This document shows positions 12,687 to 26,200 of a stretch of DNA of 64,000 nucleotides, one piece after another. A program made the position numbers and the translations under genes. Positions within the stretch are counted from its first letter, which is position 1. Every line of letters starts with the position of its first letter. The notes under the pieces were generated by a model, which made no database searches, was not told where the DNA came from, and saw only the letters and a program-made list of their open reading frames with translations. Origin of the DNA: Phoronis australis (lineage: Eukaryota > Phoronida > Phoronidae); NCBI GenBank assembly GCA_002633005.1, contig NMRA01000068.1, positions 376,157 to 440,156 on the forward strand, read 5' to 3'.

Positions 12687-14249
12687 ATGTGATGTCAACT
12701 TCTCATGCTGATGCTGCTGACGACGACAATCTTCTTAATCATATGCTGGAGTGGCGAATCGAAAAAAATCAGGACTCTAATAGGAACGGCGTTACAAGTT
12801 CTACATCAGATTCATCCAACTGTAGTGGAACTCTTGGCTTAGTTGCAAAGTGTGATGTCCCTTTTCATGATGCACCTCTCCCCACTGAAATAGCTGCAAG
12901 ACAGCCTTCTTACATGGAAGTGTCTTCTAAAAGTCCTCAAAAGATAACCTTAAAAATGTCTGATAGTGAAAATCAGAAAAACCTTGATTCCACCAGTCCT
13001 ACATCATCAGTTGTGCCAAAACATGACTTAGACTATTCTCCTGCTGTAGAAAGAAGTGTCGCACTCGAAGAGAAAAATTGTCCGGTACAGGCCTATCAAG
13101 ATGAGACTGTAAAAACTGTTTCATCCGTTTGCAAAGGTGCAGTACAAGGTCAAACCAATGCAGATTCTACAGGAAGCAAAATTCAAGTTGTTCATGGTTT
13201 TTCTGTTGGTGAAGAACCTAGTGACATTTCATATGAAGGAAGTACTAGGTCCAAAATAGCTGATGTAGCTGATGGTCCTCAAGTTGCTAAACAAAGTCAG
13301 CTCCATACTGTCCATGTGCAGAAATTAGACACTTCCAAAATAAACACAAACTTACAAAAGATCAGGGAAAAAATAAAGAAAATGAAATACCAGAATTCTG
13401 CAGTCAACACATTGCCTTCGAATACATCTTCATCTGAGTTCGGAAGAAAAGGTGAATGCAGCTCTTCATTGGATGGTTCAAGTGAAGACATCTCATGCCC
13501 TGTTGAATCAGCTATTCAAAAGCAAAATAGCCTTGTTTCATTTGTTCTGAGTAGTCCGATGTCAGAACAACAATTGACATGTGACGGCAATGATTCCCTG
13601 AAAGAAACTCAGAAAAACTTGAATGAAGATTTAGGGTGTATTCCTTGTAAGGATATAGATGTTACTGGCAAGAATCAAGATTGTCACATATCCATGGCTA
13701 TTGACTCTTCAGGAGTCGCTTGTTCTAAGGAACAATTTTCTGAAGCAGTAGGGAAAGTTGGTCACACCTCTAATGTAGTTTCTGAACTCAGAAAAAGTAT
13801 TGCCACGACTGAGAAGAATTTTGGATCAGATATGCTTGAAGGTAGTGTAGGATTTGTTAACCATTCACCAGAAAGTGAAGTCAAACAAGTTGTTGAAACA
13901 ATAGGTGCAGTGAGTGGCTTCGCTTCTGACCTGAGTATTAAAGATGGTGCTGATGAAAATGTTAGCTCAGACAAGGAGTACGGTGGCACACCTTTGGTAA
14001 TTGATACGTCACCGTGTGTGTCTGCTCAGAATGTCGACAAGCAAGCAGTTGAAACGGAAGATGAATGTGATCGTGCCTGCTCTTCTGACAGAATAGAAGA
14101 GGACAAGAATCCTGACGTGGATGCCGAAGCTGAAGAAAGTGTTTCAACTGAACAGAAACAGACAAAGGGTGAACATTCTGATGTCTCAGCTAGTGGTGAT
14201 GATGATTGTGTTGTTGTGGAAGGATGTACTGCCAACTCTTCTGATAAAG
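12687..14249 (+). CDS. Zinc-finger gene exon 1 (first coding exon): disordered acidic N-terminus
   Basis: A pyrimidine-rich acceptor ends at 12686 and the donor AAAG|gtgag follows 14249. The ATG at 12692 opens 519 codons plus one base (phase 1). The peptide is Ser/Asp/Glu-rich with no zinc finger or other known domain, typical of an intrinsically disordered tail. A basic patch lies around residues 215-235. Near the end, GDDDCVVVEG (Val 507-509) resembles a SUMO-interacting motif: a hydrophobic core beside acidic residues. The frame runs on past the donor to a stop at 14359, but that stretch is low-quality and the next exon fits the donor phase exactly. An alternative Met at 12671 lies upstream of the acceptor and is less likely. 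Confidence 0.85.
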
Positions 14250-17200
14250 GTGAGATTCATTTTCTCATATTCAGCCCAGTGCATTGTCAATGTTACTTTT
14301 TGTCAGTCACTCCATTCGTGAAAGCTGTGTTGTGTGTAAGTGTACTAGTGAACATGTAATGCTCAATGCATGTTTTATGTGCATGAATTTGAAGAAGCTG
14401 TGCAAGGATAGACAGAATGCTTGTTGTATCTCTTATGTTTACAGCCATGCTCATAGGTGTGCCAGTGCATGGTCTTCTATCAAAATTGTTCTTGCTGTTA
14501 TTTAATAAGGACCTCTTTTGTACAATTATGACCATAGTTAGAAAACCTGTGGTGTTGAAATATTATTTGTTTATTTGTTATTATCTGAAGATAGGAATGA
14601 CTTATTGATTTTTGAACATTGGCACTTTACATAGTATGGTATTGAATGTGACGGAAGTCAACCTTTAGTCAGGTCTGCAGTGAGTTTGGTCTCTGCAAAT
14701 TTATTTCATTTTTATGTAACTTAGGAACAAGGATGAACTACCCAAGCCTCTCTTATTGATGCTCAGGCATAGTACGAACTTGATTGTTAACAATGCAAAT
14801 AATGCTTTTTGACATTATCAACCTTGACATCCATGTCAATAGACATTCTTATTGCTTAAAGATAATGGGAATGCTTGCTGTACAGATTTGTTGTGTCGTA
14901 TTGTGTGGTGTGGTGTGCTGTAGCGTGATGACATCAGCAACTATTTTCAGAGTTATCTGCTAGTGATCTGGCTATAAAGCAGTTCCAAAAGTCAGACTAT
15001 GCTTGGAACTTCGACGACTATCTGCCTCCTGTGGGGAATTTGTCGGAATTGGAGTTGGTTGACATCAAGCAGCAGTTGGTTCGAGCATGCATTTGTTGCA
15101 TTCCTAGTAATGAAAGGAAGAGACGCCGCTTGTATGAAGGTACCTACATCACCTTACTTTGCTACACCATGGCTACAGGCTCCTTCTCCTCACGATCGGT
15201 AGCCACCTTCAGCTTCCACAATGCCTCTTATGTCTGCTTTACGTGTTCTGTAAAGATAGAGGACAAGCAAGAGATGAAGACTCACATCCAGTGGCACCTT
15301 CATCGTTTACCGCCTTACGTGTGTAGCCATTGCGTGAACAAAAAGCGCCCGCTCAAGTGCATCTTGACACTGAGGATACTCAACAACCTTGAGAAGATGC
15401 GGGTAACGTCACACGTGGACCATCAGTCACGGCAGACAGATCAGATGTCAGACCTAGACAACCAGTCATGGCAGACGGAAGAGATTAGTTCTGACTTGGA
15501 CCATCAGTCAAGGCAGGCAGAAGAGATGACGTCAGACCTGGACCAACAATCACTGAAGATAGGAGAGGCAGAGCCAAAGAAGAAAGGTACAGTTTATGCC
15601 TGCACGCCTGAGACTGCTACTCGTGGTTATGGCTGACTAACAATGCTATGGTATCTGATTATATCTGCAAAGACCTCACCTTCTTTTCTGTATTCTTATT
15701 GCCAGTTGAAGCGGCTTTATTTCTTTCCTCATTTCTGGATGTTTTATGCACTTTCAATAGTTGTTGTCACGACATAGTGCTTCAGAACTCAAAGCTGTTG
15801 ACAAAATTATTGTATGGTATGGAGATGAAGTAAGATTTATATTTGGTAGTGCCATCTTGTAGTCCATGTTAATGTGTATGTCTGCTTGGTAAGAAGAGCC
15901 GAGCTTCTTAAAAGTGGGTTATTGGGTCAAAGCTTCTGTTCTTTCCATTGTGAAGTGTTTGAGATTGATTGTTGTTCAATTGTGGTGATTGGGATGTAAT
16001 GACTTACTTAGTTGACCTGTGAGTTGATCCAGATGAGTAGCATTACTAATAGCCTTCTTCCAGCATCTGGTGCCTAGTCAGCTTCCTGTAAGGCAAAAAT
16101 ACATTCAAGTTCCTGACTGTATTTATTTAATTATAAGGAAAGTCATGTGACCTGACTAGCCTCATAGGCTTTGTTACTTTTGAATTTATAAAAGGCTGTA
16201 AAGAATAATATATAAAACATCGTTTGTTATTCTATGATTATTCTAAATGAATTAGTGTAACTGTAGTATAATAGGAAGACAAGTGTACAGTCTTGAGGAT
16301 AAGGTTTGTATCAATGCTGCACACTTACTGCGAACTGACACTCGTGCAGTATTCTCAGAGAGTGAGCTTATAAAGATGTTGCCCTTACTGAGGCTGAAGA
16401 CTGTCATGAGGGACCTAATCATTGTCATTGTTGAGGAGAGCCTCAGCTTTCATTGCTGAGTTGGTTACTCAACCTCATTTTTATGACCAGTCATGAGCCA
16501 TAACAGATGTGAGCTGCCATGTTTCTAGGTATTAGTCTGGAGCAGCTTTTGTCTCTAGTTTGTGTAACCAGCAGGGTGAGGTGTAGATTGCAGTTATGGT
16601 TGTAGTTTGTAATTGTGCTGTATAAATCAGCAGATTGACATGGGGCTTAAGAAGACTAATAATGAATTCTTCCTTGTACTGTAGGTTGTTGTGTTTCTTT
16701 TTTTTGGAGTTATTTGATGATTTGATTTGGAGCTAGAAGTTTGTTAGATACTATGTTTGCTCTTGCTCTGTTTTAGTTCTATCATTTTGAATGTCCTCAA
16801 TGGCAAAATTTGTTCAGGTACAATGATTTCTAAATTAGTTTGCGGCATCTTGAGCAGAAAGGTTGTTAGTGAGTATTGTTGTTGTTTGTTGATATAACCT
16901 AGAATTTATAGTGATGTAGGCTCCATTCTACTAGTTAGTTAGTTCCAAGCAAAGTTTGTACTGTATTACATTTTCACAACCATTTTAGGTGGATCAATAA
17001 ATATCAGTCCGGTGTTTTACTAAAATTTTGTGTCTTGAATAATTGATCCCAGGTTTGCTCTTGATAAAAACCGTTGGAGAAATTGGAAATTTAGGGGGAA
17101 ATACTGTAGCCTTGGGAGTTAGCTAGGTGGATGTTGAATTTTACAATGGGTGTCATACAGATTTAGTTAGACTTAATGAAAAGATTTTGTGCCTAATATG

Positions 17201-20200
17201 GCCATAAGGCACATAGAATAAAGGTTGGTTCTATTATCAAGCCCCTAAGGAAGTAATTACCGTAAACGTTCAGGTTAATGCCCATTCTCAGTTAACCGCC
17301 CACCCCCAACTTTAGGTGGATTTTCGATTTAACCGCTCACTGCTCGGTTAACCGCCCATCTGCGATTTTTGAAGATTTCCAGTTAAGCACCCACCTCTCA
17401 GTTAAGCGCCCATCCCCGACTTTTAAAGATTGAAGATTTAGCGCCCAGTGCTACCCAAATGCGCGATTCCCCGACTTTTAGATCGATGATCACTACTAGA
17501 GTGCAACAATGGCTTCCGAGTCGGCGGTTTGGCAATGTGAATTATAATACAAGTAACGAATTCTTGTCTCGGGTCATGTATTTACTTCAAAATATAATAC
17601 TTGAAGGTTTTGTCACTTTATTTTCTTCCCATGTTCGCAAAGTTTAAGAACCCCACCAGCTTCAGTGCCTCCGCTTTTAGCGACGCAGTCTGCCGCGTTG
17701 AGTTTCTGTCTGCAGCGAAGAATTGGGGCTACATCTACGAATTGTTTTTTACCGACACAGATATGTGTACGATCTGGTAATTTTATCCCTCGTGCTCTAG
17801 TGTACGTGCTCACTAGACTCATACCCAGTCATAAATTTGATTTCTGCTGTGACCTCTGTAACATGTGAAGCTCGCACGCGCGCACTTCTTAAGTGTCATC
17901 GCGTGAGAATAGTTGCAATCCTAGTTATTGTTACTGGTCGTCTGCGCAGTACAGCTCTAATAAGATCGCAGGATGGCACAGGGCTGTTACTCACCAATTT
18001 TGTAAATTTAATTATGATTGGTTAATCTGGGCAACAGAACATTTCTTGGGATCGTCCGCTGTTATGACACTATTAGCGACATTTGGTGACTTGACGATAA
18101 AGCTCTTTGAAAAGCTCTACGCGTTCCGAGTATGACTGTCGCGTGATACTCTGATCAGGAGGTAAGATAAACTGCCCAGGGCAGTTGTGTGTCGTAACAA
18201 GTGCCCATGTTCAGTTAACCGCCCACCCTGGATTTCTTGAAATTTCACGTTTAAGCGCCCATGTCTGGTTAACCGCCCTCCCCTGATTTTTTGGGTTTGC
18301 CAATTTAACCGCCCAGGGCGTTAACCCGAACGTTTACGGTAATGGGTTCCAGAAAGGTATTCAGTTTTATCAAGTGAATCCCCTCCCTGTTTTAGTAGTA
18401 TCCAGTATTACCACACTGCTTGGTCATGAACTAAGAGAGTAGAAAGGTGGCGTTAAGGTTATGTTAGGCCCTACGAAAGTGTCCAAAGCATCTGCACACA
18501 AGCATCACCTAATTTTTGTTGCAAGTATCCATTTCCAATTTCAGTGGAGTACCGTATTCGCCGTAATAACCGCCCATGCCCCTATAAGCACCCCCCACGC
18601 GTTTTCAGACTTTGCTAAAATAAGCACCCAGTCCATGAACGTGTACGTGCGAAAAATGCCTTACCTACAGTCCTAAAATTCTACAGTAACGTCTTCAATT
18701 TATCAATAATATCCGACAGTCCTGAAAAAAATCATTGTGCGCAGAATTTTTAGACCACAAGCCTCACCGCTATGTCGGTATTTAGCCGTGACTATACACT
18801 GCAAACTTTGGCCATGCCTCAAAACGAACACAAAAGTTCTGCTGATCTTGCATGGACCAATGGTCTGGCCTTTCAGAACAGAAGTAGTGTACTTGTCTAC
18901 AGGATTGCTTTGTAGATATTTCCTGCTTTCAACAGGAATCCAAATTTCTTTGTACACTTGAAAACTGCGAATCAAAGACTACTAAAAACCTTGGCCAGTG
19001 TTAAAAGCACGTGGCCAGGAAGCGCGTGCTACGTGCATGAACCTGTCATCAAAGACATTAGTCGGGAACTATCCATTCATGAAACGGGTAGCATAGCATC
19101 GACAAGAAATGAATATTGGCACTAATTTCCGACAGTTTCTAATAGTATAAAAAATGTTTGCGTTATTTTTAAGATGAATTGTTTGATTAACCGTAATTGG
19201 TGTTTTTAAGCCAAATATCCGATAAAATGACCACTGACAGTGAATGCTTACACACTCTTACACCGAAAAATAACTTTCAGATAGTCACGTATGCATCTAG
19301 CCACACGGTGACTAATATGGCCTTACCGAGACAAATGTCTAACGTTTTTAGCACATGAGACCGGCAAGTGCTGAATGAAACACGCTCTGGTTTAGGCCTA
19401 CTGCTTGTGCAAATTTCTTTAGATACAATGCACATCTAGCTCATTAGATTGCTTGGCTCTGTCCAAAAGACGGTATCTGCTCTGGCAAATGAACTCTGGT
19501 GATACGCACGCGCTTGCTTACTCACAAATGCAGACGAACTTCAAAACAAACGTCACTCCTTGACAAAAACATGTGTGTTCCGTCCAAACATTTTTCTCAT
19601 GTTGCCGATCATACATGTAGTTAGCACGATGTAGTACTTAAACCTGCCGTGATCCCGACTCCACGGGAACTTAAAAATGTTAGAGACGCTACTTGGAAAA
19701 CTTGAGGATTTCAGGTAATTTGCTTGAGTCGAAACTATTTTTATTCAAGCATTCAAGTCGCCATATCGACGATTGCGAGACAGGGAGTCGGCGAGTGTTC
19801 ACCCTGGGATTTCAGCACAATTTTGTGTAAAATGATCGTAATTTAGCAGCAAAGTTTGATAACAATGCATCACGGTTTTGTAGAAAGTCTTTCATAGATT
19901 ACAGATACCTCACAGAGCGTAAATTTGATGAATCGTAGTTCAGTTCCGATTTCACCCGTTTTAGGGACCGGGTTTCAACAGCCTTGGGTTATAATAAGTG
20001 CCCCCCCCCCCTTAAACGAACTTTTCTAATCGCCCTGGGCGGTTATTACGACGAATACGATAATAGTGATACAGGCCCTTTGAGACTGTTCTATATTTTA
20101 ATACAAGAATAGTGATGATGTAAACTGCTAAAGTTAGGGTCAAAATTGGACAGTCGAACTGTATTATGTGCACCTTGTGTGGAAATATTCCAGGAACTGA

Positions 20201-23200
20201 GACTATTCATGTTGGATTGTTCTGTTGTATGGTAGTACCTCTATAGAGTAGAGTGTCTGGCTGAAGCATGTGTTTGATGATGAAATATTCATTTCTGCCA
20301 GGGAAGCATTGTTTGATTTTCCAGATCTTGGACAGAAAATGCTTGTATAGGATATTTTTTTTGTCTGGTTAGGATGTATTTATATAGCAAACAGAAACTA
20401 CAGATGTTTCTGATTTTGAACAGTCGCAAATATTTTTATGATTATTATACATTGAATGATTAATGTATATAACAAGACTTCAAAAAAAACATGTCAAGAT
20501 ATGGAGAGAATTTCATTTTTATGCACCGATGTATTTATGTGTGGGTGCATATTACCGTCATCTCTGTCGTGGAATCGGGCATCTGCGGCTGTCTCTCTAA
20601 ACTGCTTGCAGGATCTTCTTATTAAAATTTGACAGTTGTGTTCTCTGAAGCTGACGACGGATTTCAGATCTATCTGACTAAAGGTGTGCCTCCTAGTGGC
20701 AATTTTATTATTTACGTTCTGTTTCTTCGGACGTTCTCAACAGATTTTCATAAAATTTTGTAGATAGGCATCTATTAATGAGGTGACAGTATTCTCTTGT
20801 TTTCGGATGGATTCGAGGTACTTTGCGCCACCTAGTGGCCATTTTTACTGTTTTCGTGTCTGTTTGCTGGCTTCTGCCCCTTTATCAACCTGACCGCTCC
20901 AAAGATGATTGTTAAACTTGGCTTACATGTTCTTAATGTCAAGAGGGTGGCTGACGATGATTTTCCGATGACTTCGGCTACTTTGGCACCTAGTAGCAGT
21001 TTTTTACCCCCATGGCTGTATCTCTCAAACCTTCTGCGGGATCTTTGTAAAATTTCTCAGTTGTATTTTTATGAAGTTGACAACGGTTGGCGACGACTTC
21101 CAGATGGTTCCAACAAACGCTGTGTCTGTGCCCTAGTGGCAATTTCATTTTTTTCCATTTTCCCTTTTCTCTGAAGTCCTTGATGGATTTTTATGAAATT
21201 TGGTGAGTAGCTCTCTATTAAACAAATGATGTCATTTTCCTTTTTTGGGATTGATTTGACATATTTTCTGCCAGCTGTTGGCCATTTTTACTGTTTTCGG
21301 GGCTGTTTTTGGCATCTGCCTCTCTATCAACCAAATATTCTCAGGATGATTTTGAAAATAGGGGTTCATGTTTTTACTGTGAAGAGGGTGGCTGATGATG
21401 ATTTTCGGACAACTCGGTCTACTGTGGTGCCTCATAATGGAAGTTTTTTGCGTCAATGGCTGTATTTCCCAAACCTTTGCAGCATATTTATAAAATTGGG
21501 CAAGTGTATTTATATGAAGTTAACAGTGGGCAAGGACGACACTTGGACGAATCTGACTATCGCTGTGACACCCTAGTGGCATTTTTTTCATTGTCCTCTG
21601 TATGTTTGAAACTCCTTGGCAGATTTAATGAAATTTAATTGATAGGTTTCTATTAAAGAGTCTATATATTCGCATTTTCAGACAGATTTGATGTATAGTG
21701 ACTGTTTTTATTTTCATGGCATTTTGCAAATTGGTTTCTGTTTATGAGCCAGCGCTAATCCATCTACAGCTGTGCTCCATAGTGGCAATTTTACTTTTAC
21801 GTTTGCTTCCTTAGTGACATTTTTTCACATCTGTGCCTTTATCTCATATACCCCTTGCAAGATGTTCTCGTAATTTTGCAATTGTATTCCTATTAATTTC
21901 ACTAGCAGATAGATGGATTTCACTTGTGCTGTTGCAGTTCTTTTTTGTTCTTTGACGGATTTGCATGAAATTTGGCATTGGCAAAAAGTTTTGAAAGGCC
22001 ACGACACCTTCCCATTTTTGGATGTGTTTAATGTATTCTGGCCATTTTTTAATGCTAGAAATAAACACCTGGAGATGCACACAATTTTCTTTGCAGTCAT
22101 GGGCACATTTCAAAGATCTGCATTGCTCCATTTAATTTCGCCCTTAGTCTTTACAATGAGTGATTTTGTTGCAACATGAATCCAGTATCCAGTTTACACC
22201 CTTGTGTTAGTTTATCATTCATTTTTTTTTCTTTTCAAGGTGAGCGTCCAACTTCTCCTGCCACCTCAGATCACAGTTGCAGCACTGCCCCCTATGAGGA
22301 AGAAAGTGGCGAGCAGTGTGCTGACCATCCACCTGCTCCATCTACTGTCTCTCTGACTGCATCACCAGTTATTGTAACGACCCCTGTTTTGTCCAAACAA
22401 ACTGGACCTACTTCCCAGACAGCCCAGAAGGATGCCGACAGTGGTGGTGTAGCCTGCACCATTCTCACCACCGTCACCAATTCACCAGCTGCGGTGGTGG
22501 TGCCTGCAGTCTCAGCAACTCCTGCATTTCTTCACCATCTTGGTCTTTCTACGAAAGGACCACGTCCTATGCAGGTGGACATTTTGTTCGTCGTTATTAC
22601 ATTTGTTGAGATATTTAGCATTCCTGCTTAGGTGTGACATGATAGATTTATGGATTGAGTGGGGGTTCTTGATTATTTCTATAGTAAGCTTGTGTTACAA
22701 ATATTATTTTGTCATGTTTTTTTCATGGTCTCAAGTTTATACTACCTGGTGGACTTTCATATCAAGAAGCAATCTAGTACTTTAAAAGAGACCTGAACTA
22801 CTTGCTTCAGCATTTTAGTATGAATTTTGAAAATATAAAGGTTTTTTCTGACATTCTCATCTTAAATAGTGCACAGTATTTTTCTTTTTGGGCATCAACG
22901 GACATTCACCTTGCCCGCTGCAGCCGTTAAAATGAAAAACAGCCTAATAATGTCATTTTCTTGCATAATTCTCCACCTTTTGTAACAAAGAAAAGTCAGT
23001 CGTCATTTTGAAAATAGAACCCTCGTGACACGCTCATGCGACATCTCTCGGGAGATGATGACAGGTTTGCATCTGCAAAATTAGTTCTGAAATTCGGTTT
23101 GCTGGGATTAAAATACTAAAAACTTGAAACGAAATAACACCTATTCTGATTATTTGTTGTGACATTTACGCAACCTCATGGACGAGAAGAACCGTTGATT

Positions 23201-26200
23201 GAACAAAACTGGCCAATAAGGGAATAGGTGACAGTGCCAAAAGTCGACCCAAAAGAGTGCAGCAGATTGAATGGTAGAACGTCTTTTTTATCACCTGTAA
23301 ACAATTTAGTTTACTCAAGGAAGACACTAAATTTGTGTTAGATTTTATTTGGTCAGTTTTTACCCACATTGGCACAATAGCTGTATATTTAGTATACAGC
23401 TTTTCACCAAGGCAAGGCTTCTCGGCCAGGGACCTTGGCCTGAGTTGTACACATAAAGTGAACTATATATATATTTTGCATCCACCCCTCTAAAATTGGC
23501 ATGTATGTGCTTACTATGAAGAGGACGGTTGACAATGATTTTCCGACGATTTTGAATACTGTGGCTCCTAGTGGCAGTTTTGTTTTTTTGCACCTATGGC
23601 TGTATCTCCTAAACCGTTCGCAGGATCTTTACTTAATTTAGCAAGTGTATTTATGTGATGTTGACTACGGATGACGACAGCTCTGACTACTGCTGTGCCT
23701 CCTAGTGTCAATTTTGGTTTTTTACGTTTAACTCGGTATCTTCAAAGGTCCTCAACAGATTTTCATTAATTTTAAATATAGGCATCTGTTGCTGTGGTGA
23801 TGCTATCTGCCTGTTTTTGGATGGAATCGAGGTATTTTGCTCCACCTAGTCGCCACTTTTGCTGTTTTCAAATCTTATTTTTGGTGTCCATCCCTGTGTC
23901 AACCAAATCATTTGAAAATTGGCATATATGTTTTCAGTGTGAAGATGACCTTTGATGATGGTGGCTGATTACTGTGGCGCCTCCTAGTGGTAGTTTTGTT
24001 TTGCGCCCATAGTTATATCTCTTAAACCTACTGCAGGATCTTTACTAAATTTAGTAAGTGTATTTATATGAAGATAACAACTGACGACGACGACTTTCAG
24101 GCAGATCCAATGGACACTGTGCCCACTAGTGGCAATTTCATTTTATTCTGTTTTCCTTTGTTTCTCTGAAGTTCCTTGACAAATTTTTATGAAATATGGC
24201 ATGTTCCTGTTTTTGGATGGATTGTATGTTTTTTGCGCCATCTAGTTTCCATTTTTACGATACAATAAACAACCCTAAAAGCACACCATTTGCAATGCAT
24301 TTGTGGGCGCATTTCAACGCTCTGCGTTGCTCTTGTTATTTGTTAATTACGCATACATTAATGCATATTCTTGTGTTACAGGCCTTTTCACCAAATATCA
24401 GCGTTGTTCAGTCAACGCCTGTGTCAATTTTAATGCCTGTCAATCAACCACCGTCACCTGTCAGTCAAGGAATACAGACCCTAGTTAGCCGGTCAATGCC
24501 GGTCATACTGAAAACACCTTCACACCCTTCAACATCTGCTACGGGGGACCGTACTCCACCCATGTCTGCTCTGGGGTACCGTACTCCACCCATCACCCCG
24601 CTAGCTCACAGCTCTTCATCTACAGCCGATAAAAGTACTGATGTTGAGAACCAAGAGAAATCAACCTTTGTAACACCAACCACATCAAGTCCTGCTGTTA
24701 TGACATCGCCAATGGGTCACAGTTGGAAAACATCACCTTGCAAAGGCTTTTTCATTTGTGCTTTTCAGGTAAAAATTTATTGTGAAACGTGTAAATTGTG
24801 GGTATGGGGGTGCTTGCTTGAACTGTATTATGAAATTTGCCGTAAAAATTGAGAAGATAACATTTTGATAAGTAGAATTCGTAACAAGGTTAATTGTCTA
24901 TGGAAATTGAAGAAAGGCCCTTTGGTCAGATTTTACCATTAAGTTGTACTGTGTTGCAGCTCTGATGATAAACCATATTATACCACATAAGTCTTGATGC
25001 GGCCATGCAATAACCATGTCATATACAATAACCCAAGTGGTTATGCTTCTGTATCGGCCAAACCACTCAGAGGACCATTATGAAAATTGGCTGCTGTGTT
25101 CCTTCTGTGGTGCTCACTGCTGACATTATTTTCTCCTCTGCGGCTGTTACCTACTAAACCCCTCGCAAGATCACAATTTGTCAAGTCTATTCCTATTAAC
25201 TTGACATCAGAAGGACGTATCTGATTACAGCTGTGCCTTCTAATTGCAATGTTTTTGTTTTTGTTTTTACGTCTGCCTCTGTATATTTGGAGTTCCTTGT
25301 TGAATTTCCATGTAATATGACTAACAGTTTTGTAACAGAGAGACAACAACACTTCCCAATTTCAGATGGGTTTCATATTCTACGCCGCCTAGTGGTCACA
25401 TTTTTGATAGTAGAAACACCATTTGCATTGCAGTTTTGAGTGCATTTCAACGCTCCACGTTGGCTCTTGTTATAGAATTCGGCAAACAAGTTTCTGTTAT
25501 GAAAAAGACGATACTTTTCCATTTGATGATGGATTCGACGTATTCTTCCTTTTCACTACTTTCGACTCATCTGCCTTTATATACGTCAAACCGATCAGAG
25601 GATCATCATGAAAATTGGCATTCGTGTTTCTACTGACAAGCATGATTGATGTGGATTTCCAGATGGGTGCAGCTACTGAAGTGCCCCCTAGTGGCCTTTT
25701 TTGCATCTGGAGCCATCTCTCCCGGACTCCCTTGAAGTTTGGCTAGTGCATTTCTATTAACTAGACAGGTGGACGGACTGGGCTACTGCTGTGCCTCCTA
25801 TTGGCAATTTGTTTTTTCACATTCACCCTTGCAATGTTCGGGGTTCTTTGACAGGTTTTCATGAAATTTAGGAAATACTTTTCTATTCCAAAGACAACAA
25901 CAACTTCCCATTTAGTGGCCATTTTTATGCTCCCACGGATTTATTTGTGGACTAATAATGCCGTCATCCCTGTTTGCCACTGTATGTCTCTAGCTTTTGC
26001 TTTGTGGTGGTATTACTGCATAATTTTTATGCGCCCACGTATTGATATTAGGACGCATTATGCCGTTCACTCCGTCCCTGCGGGCGGCGTCCGTCCGGCG
26101 TCCGTCCGGCGTCCGCAGCTCTATCTCCAAAACCCTTTGACATACATTCATGAAATTTGGCACATATGTTCCATTCATGAATGGGACGGCATGAGCGAAC

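Larger units (their letters stand above)
14250..22239 (+). other. Introns 1 and 2 of the zinc-finger gene
   Basis: Intron 1 is 14250-14950, with no feature seen. Intron 2 is 15587-22239. It holds unique T/G-rich sequence to 17255, then elements E3 and E2 and R1 copy b, leaving only short unique spacers. Confidence 0.7.

Noticed and set aside
14250..14359. Read-through end of the exon 1 frame as a protein C-terminus
   Set aside because: The donor at 14249 joins exon 2 in frame; the extension has no conserved features.
15140..15200. Intron inside exon 2 after GAAG|gtacc
   Set aside because: The frame reads through into a finger in the right phase; no stop requires an intron, although it remains possible.
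24196..24381. N-terminal extension of the open frame leading into exon 4
   Set aside because: It reads R1 repeat sequence; a good acceptor at 24381 and matching phase from exon 3 place the exon start at 24382.
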